Shown here: in pieces, positions 57,132-64,000 of the stretch
How positions within the stretch are numbered: position 1 is the first letter of the stretch
Layout of the letters: every line of letters begins with the position of its first letter
DNA from: Acidimicrobiaceae bacterium
Lineage (GTDB): Bacteria > Actinomycetota > Acidimicrobiia > Acidimicrobiales > Ilumatobacteraceae
Assembly: GCA_020637295.1 (NCBI GenBank)
Contig: JACJWF010000003.1
Location: 298,960-362,959 of the forward strand
Direction: 5' to 3'
DNA: 64,000 nt
Notes under the pieces: generated by a model
What the model was told of the DNA's origin: nothing
The model's database searches: none
What the model saw: only the letters and a program-made list of their open reading frames with translations
Program-made: the position numbers and the translations under genes

Positions 57132-58337
57132 ATGGCTGACGACATCTACATCCTCGGCATCAAGATGACGAAGTTCGGCAAGCACCCGGACAAGGACACC
57201 GTGGACCTCGCGTCCGAGGCGGCGATGGCCGCGCTCGCCGACGGCGGCGTCACGATGAGGGACATGGGCGTCCTCGCCGCCGGCTGCCTGATGGGCGGCG
57301 GCGGCATCGGCCAGCAGATCCAGAAGCAGGTCGGCCAGACCGGCATCCCGGTGTTCAACGTGTCCAACGCCTGCGCCACGGGCGCCACCGCGCTGCGCAC
57401 GGCGATCATGGCCATCAAGGCCGGCGAGTGCGACATGGGCCTGGCCGTCGGCGTGGAGAAGCTGGCCGGCGCCGGCCTGCTCGGCGCAGGTGGCCGGGCC
57501 AAGAGCGACAAGAAGGAGTGGACGCCCAGCGGCCGCTACGGCGCCGTCACCGCCACCGACGGCCGCATCGGCACGGACGCCATGCCCGGCACGTTCGCCC
57601 AGGTCGGCATGGAGTACGGCCACAAGTACGGCGGTGCCACGTTCGAGCTGTTCGCCAAGATCGCCGAGAAGAACCACGCCCACAGCACGCTCAACCCGCT
57701 GGCCGCCTACACCAAGCGGATGTCGCTGGAGGAGATCATGAACGACGTCATGATCGCCTACCCGAACACCCGCTCCATGTGCTCGGCCAACTGCGACGGC
57801 GCCGCTGCCGCGGTGGTGGTCAGCGGCACCAAGCTGAAGACGATGTCGCTGGAGCAGCAGCGCCGGGCCATCAAGGTCAGCGCCTCGATCCTCACCAGCG
57901 ACCCGTGGCAGGAGGCCTGCCAGGTGCTGCCCGACGTCAACACGCTCACCAAGGCTGCGGCCAAGCAGGCGTACGAGCAGGCCGGCGTCGGCCCCGAGGA
58001 CCTCGACCTCGTCGAGCTGCACGACTGCTTCGCCACGGCCGAACTGGTGCACTACGACAACCTCGGCCTCTGCGAGGAGGGCGGCGCGGTGGACTTCTTC
58101 AACTCCGGCGCCAGCTGGCGGGACGGCAAGACCCCGGTCAACGTGTCGGGCGGCCTGGAGAGCAAGGGGCACCCGATCGCTGCGACGGGCATCGCCAACA
58201 TCTGGGAGGTCTGCCATCACCTGCGTGGTGAGGCCGGCGACCGCCAGATCGAGGGCGCCAAGGTCGGCCTGGCCCACGTCATCGGCCTCGGCTCCGCCTG
58301 CGGCATCCACATCCTGGAGAAGTCGGCCCTCGGCTGA
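57132..58337 (+). CDS. Thiolase/lipid-transfer-protein-like enzyme
   Basis: The 401-residue protein has the thiolase fold. NVSNACATGATALRTAIMAI places the Cys nucleophile in its usual site. VELHDCFATAEL has the His-Asp-Cys of SCP-x/Ltp-type thiolases, and GGLESKGHPIAATGIANI is the conserved glycine-rich His motif. Together with the DUF35 protein it likely cleaves beta-ketoacyl-CoA or catalyses a retro-aldol step on steroid-like side chains. The actual substrate is unknown. Confidence 0.87.
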   Translation: MADDIYILGIKMTKFGKHPDKDTVDLASEAAMAALADGGVTMRDMGVLAAGCLMGGGGIGQQIQKQVGQTGIPVFNVSNACATGATALRTAIMAIKAGECDMGLAVGVEKLAGAGLLGAGGRAKSDKKEWTPSGRYGAVTATDGRIGTDAMPGTFAQVGMEYGHKYGGATFELFAKIAEKNHAHSTLNPLAAYTKRMSLEEIMNDVMIAYPNTRSMCSANCDGAAAAVVVSGTKLKTMSLEQQRRAIKVSASILTSDPWQEACQVLPDVNTLTKAAAKQAYEQAGVGPEDLDLVELHDCFATAELVHYDNLGLCEEGGAVDFFNSGASWRDGKTPVNVSGGLESKGHPIAATGIANIWEVCHHLRGEAGDRQIEGAKVGLAHVIGLGSACGIHILEKSALG

Positions 58338-58387
58338 CCTTCCGCGGACACCGGGCCTGCGCCGCGGGCCCGGTTAGCCTCCGCCCC

Positions 58388-59014
58388 ATGGACGTCTTCG
58401 AGGCCATGGGCACCTGCCGCGCGATGCGGCACCTCACGCCGGACCCCGTGCCGGAGGAGCTGATCGACCGGGTCATGTGGGCCGCGACGCGCGCGCCCAG
58501 CCCCGGCAACACCCAGGGCTGGGACTTCGTGGTGGTCACCGACCAGGCCAGGCGGGCGGCCATCGGCGCGGCCGTGCGGGAGGCGATGGGCGACCGGGTG
58601 TCGCGGATGACCCATCACGACCGCACCAGCCGTCTGATGCTGGAGGGCACCCAGAACCTGATCGACACGCTCGGTGCCGCCCCGGTGATCATCCTCGTGT
58701 GCGGCCCGGTCATCTACCCGTACGACGCGCCGCGGGAGCAGTTCACCTGGTCGGCCCTGTACCCGGCAGCGCAGAACATCCTCCTGGCCGCCCGCGCCCT
58801 CGGCCTCGGGACCGTGTTCACCTCGCTGTTCCGCGCCGCCGAACCCGCCATCCGCGCCGAGCTCGGGATCCCCGAGGAGATCCGGATCGCCGCGCTCATT
58901 CCAATGGGCTGGCCGGCCCGCGAGTTCGGCCCGGTGAACCGCCAGCCGGTCGAGCGCTTCGTCCACCGCGACGGCTGGGAGGGCGTGAAGCGCCACCACG
59001 GCCCTCCGCTGTAG
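58388..59014 (+). CDS. Nitroreductase family protein
   Basis: The 208-residue protein shows the FMN-binding pattern: CRAMRHLTPDPVPEELIDRVMWAATRAPSPGNTQGWDFVVV at the N-terminus, and AAQNILLAARALGLGTVFTSL in the middle, with IPEEIRIAALIPMGWPA at the end. It reduces nitro, quinone or enone groups with NAD(P)H. It follows the thiolase gene by 50 bp in the same direction and could be part of the same catabolic unit. Confidence 0.85.
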   Translation: MDVFEAMGTCRAMRHLTPDPVPEELIDRVMWAATRAPSPGNTQGWDFVVVTDQARRAAIGAAVREAMGDRVSRMTHHDRTSRLMLEGTQNLIDTLGAAPVIILVCGPVIYPYDAPREQFTWSALYPAAQNILLAARALGLGTVFTSLFRAAEPAIRAELGIPEEIRIAALIPMGWPAREFGPVNRQPVERFVHRDGWEGVKRHHGPPL

Positions 59015-59332
59015 CCCCGAGCGGCACGAACCCCGCTCACGCTCGGTGGAACTCTCGCACCTCTCGTGAGAATCGGCGCGCAGCACGTGGCCGTGGTTCA
59101 CGCTGCGCGGCCGACCTGAGCATCGGAAACGATGACATGCTCGTGTTCTGCACGCTCAGTGTGGTCGGACGGGGTGCCGGTGACCCGGCGTGGTCGCAGT
59201 TGCAAGGCAGCCGCGGGTTCGTCAGAGGTCGGACAAGGTTGTTCCAGAACGCTTGCCAGGTGCCGATAGCGGGGCCTTTCATTGCAGTCCGAAGCAGGCG
59301 TCGGGAATTGGCGCCGCCGGGGAGGACGGGCC
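59015..59332. other. Intergenic stretch without a supported gene, with a hairpin
   Basis: The 318 bp between the nitroreductase and the subtilase hold no gene I would support. GCGCAGC (59078-59084) and GCTGCGC (59102-59108) can pair, likely as a terminator of the upstream gene. GGGGAGG at 59319-59325 is the ribosome-binding site that fixes the subtilase start at GTG 59333. The rest may be leader RNA. No known riboswitch consensus is visible. Confidence 0.5.
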
Positions 59333-60913
59333 GTGGGAGCACGGGAGCATTCCAGACGAGGGGCATCGTGGGGCGGTCGTCCCTCACGCTCCGGGCGGGT
59401 CGTGCGGTTGGTCGTCGCCGTTGCCCTTGCCGCTTCGACGGCAGTGCTGGGCACCGCGGCGACCTCGGCCGCGCACGCCCGCGACCATGGCAGCGACGGC
59501 TGGTCGATGAAGTCGGCCACCGAGATCCTCGGTGCCACGGACTACTGGGACGCCGGGTTCACCGGGGCCGGCATCGACGTGGCGATCATCGACACCGGTG
59601 TGGCGCCGGTGCCAGGGCTCGACGCCCCTGGCAAGGTCATCCATGGGCCGGACCTGTCGTTCGAGTCGCAGAACCCGGCGCTCGCCCGGCTGGACACCAA
59701 CGGCCATGGCACGTTCATGGCCGGCCTGATCGCCGGCCACGACGCGACGCTGACCTGGCCCTACTCGCGGGCGCCGGAAGCGGCATACCGCGGTGTGGCC
59801 CCGGATGCCCGGATCGTCAGCGTGAAGGTCGGCGTGGCCGACGGCGGCGTGGACGTCACCCAGGTGATCGCGGCGATCGACTGGGTGGTGGATCATCGCC
59901 AGGACAATGGGCTGAACATCCGCGTGCTCAACATCAGCTTCGGCACGGGGTCGTCGCCGCCGGCTGCGATCGACCCGCTGGCCCAGGCCGCCGAGCGGGC
60001 GTGGCGGGCCGGCATCGTCGTGGTCGCGGCCGGTGGCAACCGGGTTGGCAGCGGCCGGGGGTCTCGCGGCCTCTCGAGTCCTGCGTACAGCCCGATGGTC
60101 CTGGCCGTGGGCGCGCTGGACACCAACGGCACGGCCGGCACCCGCGACGACTCGGTGCCGTCGTACTCCGCAGAGGCGGCGCCGCACGGCAGGGCCGTGA
60201 ACCTGGTTGCCGTCGGCACCAAGATGCAGGGCCTGCGCGTGCCCAACTCGTACGTGGACCTCAACTTCCCGAACGGTCGCCTGGGTGAGCGCTTCTTCCG
60301 CGGCTCGGGCACCTCCGAGGCGGCGGCGATCGCCTCCGGTGCAGCGGCGCTCCTGCTGCAGCAGCATCCGGAGCTCACCCCAGATCAGGTGGTGGAGATG
60401 CTCGAGCGCGCCGCCCGGCCCGTGGGTCGCGAGCGGGCATCCGTGCAGGGCCACGGCGCGCTCGACCTCGGCGGTGTGCTGCGGGCGCGAGTGCCCCGGG
60501 CCCGTTCGCTGCCTGCCGATCCGTTCTGCGGCGTCGGCTCCGTGGAAGCCAGCCGTGGCGGCGTGCATGTGGCCAACGGTGGCGTTGCCCTCACCGGCGA
60601 GCTCGACATCTTCGGCAGGCCGTTCCGGCGCGGCTCGGCATGCGACCCGTGGACAGGCGGTACCTGGCACGGCTCGGTGTGGGCCGGCGACACCTGGGCC
60701 GGGCCGGACTGGGCGCTGACCACCTGGTCGGGCTCCACGTGGTCCGGCTCGTCGTGGTCGGGGTCCACCTGGTCGGGCTCGTCGTGGTCCGGTTCGTCGT
60801 GGTCGGGGTCCACCTGGTCGGGGTCGTCGTGGTCCGGGTCGTCGTGGTCTGGGTCGTCGTGGTCCGGGTCGTCGTGGAGCTCGGACGTCTGGTCGACCGA
60901 GCACTGGGGCTGA
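59333..60913 (+). CDS. Secreted S8 subtilase with a C-terminal Trp-led pentapeptide repeat tail
   Basis: The 526-residue protein has a basic N-terminus, a signal peptide (RLVVAVALAASTAVLGTAATSAAHA) and a peptidase domain. The triad is Asp87 (AIIDTG), His125 (NGHGTFMAG) and Ser328 (GSGTSEAAA), with the oxyanion Asn in VVAAGGN. From Trp440 to the end the chain consists of exactly seventeen five-residue units, each beginning with Trp, most of them WSGSS or WSGST, plus a final Trp-Gly. Such a tail could be a surface- or polysaccharide-binding arm. GTG 59333 follows GGGGAGG. It ends two bases before a c-di-GMP signalling gene. Confidence 0.9.
   Translation: MGAREHSRRGASWGGRPSRSGRVVRLVVAVALAASTAVLGTAATSAAHARDHGSDGWSMKSATEILGATDYWDAGFTGAGIDVAIIDTGVAPVPGLDAPGKVIHGPDLSFESQNPALARLDTNGHGTFMAGLIAGHDATLTWPYSRAPEAAYRGVAPDARIVSVKVGVADGGVDVTQVIAAIDWVVDHRQDNGLNIRVLNISFGTGSSPPAAIDPLAQAAERAWRAGIVVVAAGGNRVGSGRGSRGLSSPAYSPMVLAVGALDTNGTAGTRDDSVPSYSAEAAPHGRAVNLVAVGTKMQGLRVPNSYVDLNFPNGRLGERFFRGSGTSEAAAIASGAAALLLQQHPELTPDQVVEMLERAARPVGRERASVQGHGALDLGGVLRARVPRARSLPADPFCGVGSVEASRGGVHVANGGVALTGELDIFGRPFRRGSACDPWTGGTWHGSVWAGDTWAGPDWALTTWSGSTWSGSSWSGSTWSGSSWSGSSWSGSTWSGSSWSGSSWSGSSWSGSSWSSDVWSTEHWG
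60650..60910 (+). repeat. 15-bp tandem repeats encoding the Trp pentapeptides
   Basis: The DNA repeats with a 15-bp period, with variants of TGGTCGGGCTCGTCG and TGGTCCGGGTCGTCG. It encodes seventeen consecutive five-residue units. The codon-level similarity is highest in units 6-15, which indicates recent copy-number change by slippage. Units 1-5 and the last two are more diverged. Confidence 0.9.
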
Positions 60914-60915
60914 CG

Positions 60916-63546
60916 GTGAGCGAACCGGCCGCTCCGAACGACACCGCCCCTACCGGGCGCGGGGTGGCCACGCGCGCCCAGATCGTCCTGCTGGCCATCG
61001 TCATCTGGGTGTTGGCCGCGCTCCTCGCGGTGACCGTCGCCGGGCACCAGGGCTGGATGGATCCCACCGGGTGGTCGGCCTGGTTCGGGTTCCTCGTCCT
61101 CGCACCGGCGTTCGCCGCCACGGAAGTCTTCGTCGTCCACCTGCGCATCCGGGCCGACGCCCACACGTTCTCGCTGGTCGAACTGCCACTGGCGTTCGGG
61201 CTGTGCTTCGCGCCGCCGCTCGCCGTGCTCGCCGCCCAACTCCTGGGCGCGGGGCTGGCGCTCGTGATCCACCGCAAGCAGGGGCTGCTGAAGCTGCTGT
61301 TCAACTCGTCGGTCTTCATGCTCTCCAGCGTCGTGGCCGTCGCCGTCTTCCGGGGCATGTCGCCCAACCTCGGGGTGCTGGATTCGCTGAGCCTCATGTC
61401 GCTGGCCGGCGCGCTGATGGCCGAGGCGATGCTCTCCGTGCTGCTGGTGTGGATCGTGATCTCCATGTCCACCGGGGCGTGGCGGCCGGCGGATCTGGGC
61501 TCCGACCTGGCGTTCGGTGGGGTGACGACCATCTTCACCACCAGCCTGGCCGTGATCGCCGTGGTGGTGGTGGACATGCGGCCCGGGGTTGCCTGGATGC
61601 TGGCCATCCCCGTGGTGGGCACGTACCTCGCCAACTGGGCGTACACCACCCAGCGGCGGCGGCACGAGGGCTTGGACTTCCTGTACCAGTCCACCCAGTT
61701 GCTCCAGGGCTCGCCCGACCTCGAGCCGGCGGTGCTGCAGTTGCTGGAGCATGCCTGCGACACCTTCAACGCCCAGTCCGCCGAACTGGTCTATTTCGGT
61801 GAGGACGGGGAGCACACCGTGTCCGCTCGTGTCGGGCGCGACGGGCAGCGCTTCGAGCAGGGCCGCGACCAGGCGGACGAGGTGCTGATGGCGCTGGTGC
61901 AGGCCCGACCCTCGGGGCTGCTCGATCCGGCGGACCCCCTCGACGGCAGCTACCTCGAGCTTCGCGGCTACCGCGATGGGCTGGTCACCACGCTGGCGGG
62001 AGAGCGCGGGGTGATCGGCGCGATGGTGATCGCCGACCGCCGCAGCGAGGTGATGGAGTTCGACAACACCGATGTCCGGCTGGCCGAGACGCTCGCGCTG
62101 CACACCGCCACCGCGCTGGAGAACGGCCGGCTGGAGCAGTCGCTGGAGCAGTTGCGGGTGCTGGAGAGCAGGTTGACGTTCCAGGCGTTGCACGACCCGC
62201 TCACCGGGCTGGCCAACCGCACCCTGTTCCGCAGCACGTTGGATGCGGCGATCGCCGATCGTGGCGCCGCGGCGGGCGCCGTGCTGTTCGTCGACCTCGA
62301 CGACTTCAAGACGGTGAACGACAGCTTCGGCCATGCCGTGGGCGACGCCCTGCTGGTGGAGGTGGCCGAGCGCCTGGTCGCCGCGGTGCGGCCGGACGAC
62401 ACCATCGCCCGGCTGGGCGGCGACGAGTTCGCCATCCACCTCGACGGTGTCAGCGGCGCGCAGGCGGCGGCCCTGGCGGAGCGCCTGCTGGCCAGCCTGG
62501 ATGCCCCGATCTTCGTCGCCCACCGCCGGGTGGTCATCCGCGCCAGCGTGGGCATCGCGCCGATCGAGCCGGGCGCGGATCCGGAGAGCGTGATGCGCAG
62601 CGCGGACACGGCGATGTACACCGCCAAGGCGCAGGGAAAGCACTGCATCGTCGGGTTCGAGCCCGCGATGTACGAGACCAGCCTGCATCGCTTCAACCTG
62701 CACAGCGATCTGCAGCGGGCGCTGGCCGCCGGCGAACTGGTGGTGCACTACCAGCCGATCGTGTCGCTGGACGACCAGGTCCTGCTCGGCGTGGAGGCGC
62801 TGGTCCGCTGGCGCCACCCCCGCCTCGGGCTGCTCGCGCCCGACAGCTTCCTGCCCCTCGCCGAGGAGACCGGGCTGATCGGTGCGGTCGACCAGGCGAC
62901 GCTGGACGAGGCGTGCCGGTGGTTGGCTGCCGTGGACAGCGAGCACCCCGGCCTGGTGCCGTTCGTCAACGTCAACCTCTCGCCCCGCACCGCCCAGGAG
63001 CCGCGCTTCGTGGCGTCGGTGCAGGCCGTGCTGGCAACTCACGGGCTGCAGCCGCGCCGGCTCGGCATGGAGATCACCGAGAACGTGCTCTCCCAGCAGG
63101 CCGATCGGGCGGTGGAGACGCTGCACCGGTTGAAGGCGCTGGGCATCCGCCTGTCGTTGGACGACTTCGGCACCGGCTACTCGTCGCTCAGCCACCTGCA
63201 GACGCTGCCGGTGGACGTGGTGAAGATCGCCAAGCCGTTCGTGGACGATCTGGAGTCCTCGGCCCAGCAGCGGGCATTCACGTCGGCGATCGTCGCGCTC
63301 GGGCGGGCGCTCGGCCTGTTCGTGGTCGCCGAGGGCATCGAGCGCCCGGAGCAGTTGGCGCTGCTGCGCAACCTTGGCTGCGACGGCGGCCAGGGGCACT
63401 ACTTCGCCCGGCCGATGGGCGGTGCCGCGGCGCTGGGTTGGGCCCTCCACTGGGCCGTCCGGCACGGCCGCACGGGGGTGGCGGCTCGGGGCGTCGAGGC
63501 GCTGGCCGCAGCCGGGGTGGTCAGGCCCACAGTCGCAGCGCGGTGA
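60916..63546 (+). CDS. Membrane GAF-GGDEF-EAL protein (c-di-GMP turnover)
   Basis: The 876-residue protein has about seven N-terminal membrane helices (about 20-245) of a MASE-like sensor and a GAF-like domain (about 255-405). The GGDEF domain has the intact active site Gly501-Gly502-Asp503-Glu504-Phe505, and the EAL domain has Glu627-Ala-Leu629 and the loop DDFGTGYSS. Both enzymatic halves look active, so it could make and degrade c-di-GMP. GTG 60916 lies two bases after the subtilase stop, suggesting one transcript. Its 3' end overlaps the azlD gene on the other strand by 26 bp. Confidence 0.93.
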   Translation: MSEPAAPNDTAPTGRGVATRAQIVLLAIVIWVLAALLAVTVAGHQGWMDPTGWSAWFGFLVLAPAFAATEVFVVHLRIRADAHTFSLVELPLAFGLCFAPPLAVLAAQLLGAGLALVIHRKQGLLKLLFNSSVFMLSSVVAVAVFRGMSPNLGVLDSLSLMSLAGALMAEAMLSVLLVWIVISMSTGAWRPADLGSDLAFGGVTTIFTTSLAVIAVVVVDMRPGVAWMLAIPVVGTYLANWAYTTQRRRHEGLDFLYQSTQLLQGSPDLEPAVLQLLEHACDTFNAQSAELVYFGEDGEHTVSARVGRDGQRFEQGRDQADEVLMALVQARPSGLLDPADPLDGSYLELRGYRDGLVTTLAGERGVIGAMVIADRRSEVMEFDNTDVRLAETLALHTATALENGRLEQSLEQLRVLESRLTFQALHDPLTGLANRTLFRSTLDAAIADRGAAAGAVLFVDLDDFKTVNDSFGHAVGDALLVEVAERLVAAVRPDDTIARLGGDEFAIHLDGVSGAQAAALAERLLASLDAPIFVAHRRVVIRASVGIAPIEPGADPESVMRSADTAMYTAKAQGKHCIVGFEPAMYETSLHRFNLHSDLQRALAAGELVVHYQPIVSLDDQVLLGVEALVRWRHPRLGLLAPDSFLPLAEETGLIGAVDQATLDEACRWLAAVDSEHPGLVPFVNVNLSPRTAQEPRFVASVQAVLATHGLQPRRLGMEITENVLSQQADRAVETLHRLKALGIRLSLDDFGTGYSSLSHLQTLPVDVVKIAKPFVDDLESSAQQRAFTSAIVALGRALGLFVVAEGIERPEQLALLRNLGCDGGQGHYFARPMGGAAALGWALHWAVRHGRTGVAARGVEALAAAGVVRPTVAAR

Positions 63547-63850
63547 ACACCAGCAAGCCGACGGTGATGGTGGCCAGCATGTTCCGCCAGCGGAGGAACA
63601 CTCCGGCGGAGGCGACGGCAGCCAGGAGTTGATGGTTGCCCCAGCCGACGTCCACGTGCCCGCCGGGCACGAGGATGCCGGGGGCGATGACGGCCACCAG
63701 CGCGCACGCGGGAGCGAAGCGCATCAGCGACTCCAGCCAGGGCGGCAGGCTGTACTTGGCCGGGAGCATGAAGAAGCTCGACCGGGTGGCGAACACGGTT
63801 GCGGTGAGCCCGACGATGCCGATGACGTAGTACGGCCAGGTCTCGCTCAC
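63521..63850 (-). CDS. azlD: AzlD-like branched-chain amino acid transport protein
   Basis: The 109-residue protein has four hydrophobic segments and the family features TVFATRSSFFMLPAKYSLPPWLESLMRFAPACALVAVIAPGIL. AzlD is the small subunit of the AzlCD exporter for branched-chain amino acids. The start GTG at 63850 overlaps the azlC stop by four bases. Its 3' end overlaps the GGDEF-EAL gene in convergent orientation. Confidence 0.82.
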   Translation of the reverse strand: MSETWPYYVIGIVGLTATVFATRSSFFMLPAKYSLPPWLESLMRFAPACALVAVIAPGILVPGGHVDVGWGNHQLLAAVASAGVFLRWRNMLATITVGLLVFTALRLWA

Positions 63851-64000
63851 GCCGCCACCGCCTGCACCCGGTGACGCCACTTCTCGGTGGCCATCGCGAC
63901 GCTCACCCCGGCCGCCACGGCGACGAGCAGCCCGGAGCGAACCGGGAAGTCGTGGGCCGCAACCGACACCACGGCGGCCACCACCGTGCCCGCCAGCGCC
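63847..64000 (-). CDS. azlC: AzlC-like permease, C-terminal part (cut by window edge)
   Basis: The visible 50 residues include two hydrophobic stretches (LAGTVVAAVVSVA and SGLLVAVAAGVSVAMATEKW) and the basic end RHRVQAVAA. They match the last helices of AzlC. The stop overlaps the AzlD start by GTGA, the usual operon arrangement. Most of the gene lies beyond the window edge. Confidence 0.72.
   Translation of the reverse strand, partial: ALAGTVVAAVVSVAAHDFPVRSGLLVAVAAGVSVAMATEKWRHRVQAVAA

Noticed and set aside
59015..59332. c-di-GMP riboswitch in the leader of the subtilase/GGDEF-EAL operon
   Set aside because: It was looked for because of the downstream genes. No GEMM-type core was recognised. 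Only a simple hairpin and a ribosome-binding site are visible.
60385..63465. A 1026-codon open frame on the minus strand
   Set aside because: It is antisense to the GGDEF-EAL protein and the subtilase tail, His/Gln/Arg-rich, with long Asp-His-Asp repeats that mirror the pentapeptide DNA. Not a gene.

Overview
This 64 kb window is high-GC (about 70 percent by eye) chromosomal DNA from a Gram-positive actinobacterium. The lineage call is inference. It rests on a bL37-type micro-ribosomal protein, F420/deazaflavin-type oxidoreductases (LLM and DDN families), TIGR03086 and BTAD/SARP proteins, an AlkZ-like glycosylase, many lipoproteins with Thr-rich linkers, and frequent GTG starts with ATGA/GTGA overlaps. 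The mix of acyl-CoA dehydrogenases, a thiolase with an OB-fold partner, Rieske and PhyH oxygenases would suit an Acidimicrobiia-like environmental bacterium. No rRNA is present. One tRNA, tRNA-Leu(UAA), is present.

Layout. 1-1579: debris of an accessory locus (a cut-off XRE protein and two pol-beta-type nucleotidyltransferases joined by an internal deletion). 1706-4835: housekeeping DNA with an AlkZ-like glycosylase, a DUF4405 haem membrane protein pair and a PolX-like PHP protein. The glycosylase and PHP genes share an almost identical palindrome upstream. About 4840-13060: an integrated phage-satellite-like element carrying a tyrosine integrase, small Zn proteins, a primase-TOPRIM-RecA helicase, an iteron-like array, an oppositely oriented lipoprotein, a lone HK97 major capsid protein and a proteasome-like Ntn hydrolase with a small partner. 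No portal, terminase or protease is visible.

13249-17898: bL37, then five genes joined by short overlaps (prolyl oligopeptidase, VOC protein, cytochrome c, SCO1, CtaG), an export/respiration operon. 17947-22895: L,D-transpeptidase, PD-(D/E)XK nuclease, TAP-type peptidase and TIGR03086 protein. 22953-26540: tRNA-Leu(UAA) followed by a small accessory zone with a Rieske fragment, an AAA/DUF4143 ATPase, a PIN-toxin remnant and a HipBA module with regularly spaced operator repeats.

26602-38995: catabolic and regulatory genes, including a limonene-epoxide-hydrolase-like and alpha/beta hydrolase pair divergent from a TetR gene, a SARP-MFS chimeric gene, a thiamine-diphosphate enzyme with its TetR partner, a glycosyltransferase, a DDN-type protein and a cold-shock protein. 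39008-41582: an F420-type LLM enzyme, then arsI-acr3 arsenic resistance behind an ArsR-like operator.

41596-58337: a fatty-acid, steroid or aromatic catabolism region with two acyl-CoA dehydrogenases, 2OG/PhyH/Rieske oxygenases, a CUT2-type ABC importer, a [3Fe-4S] ferredoxin and an OB-fold/thiolase pair, plus a composite tandem-repeat block and a 1018-residue STAND/BTAD regulator. 58388-63546: a nitroreductase, then a secreted subtilase ending in seventeen Trp-led pentapeptides, placed 2 bp upstream of a membrane GAF-GGDEF-EAL protein. The window ends in an azlCD pair.
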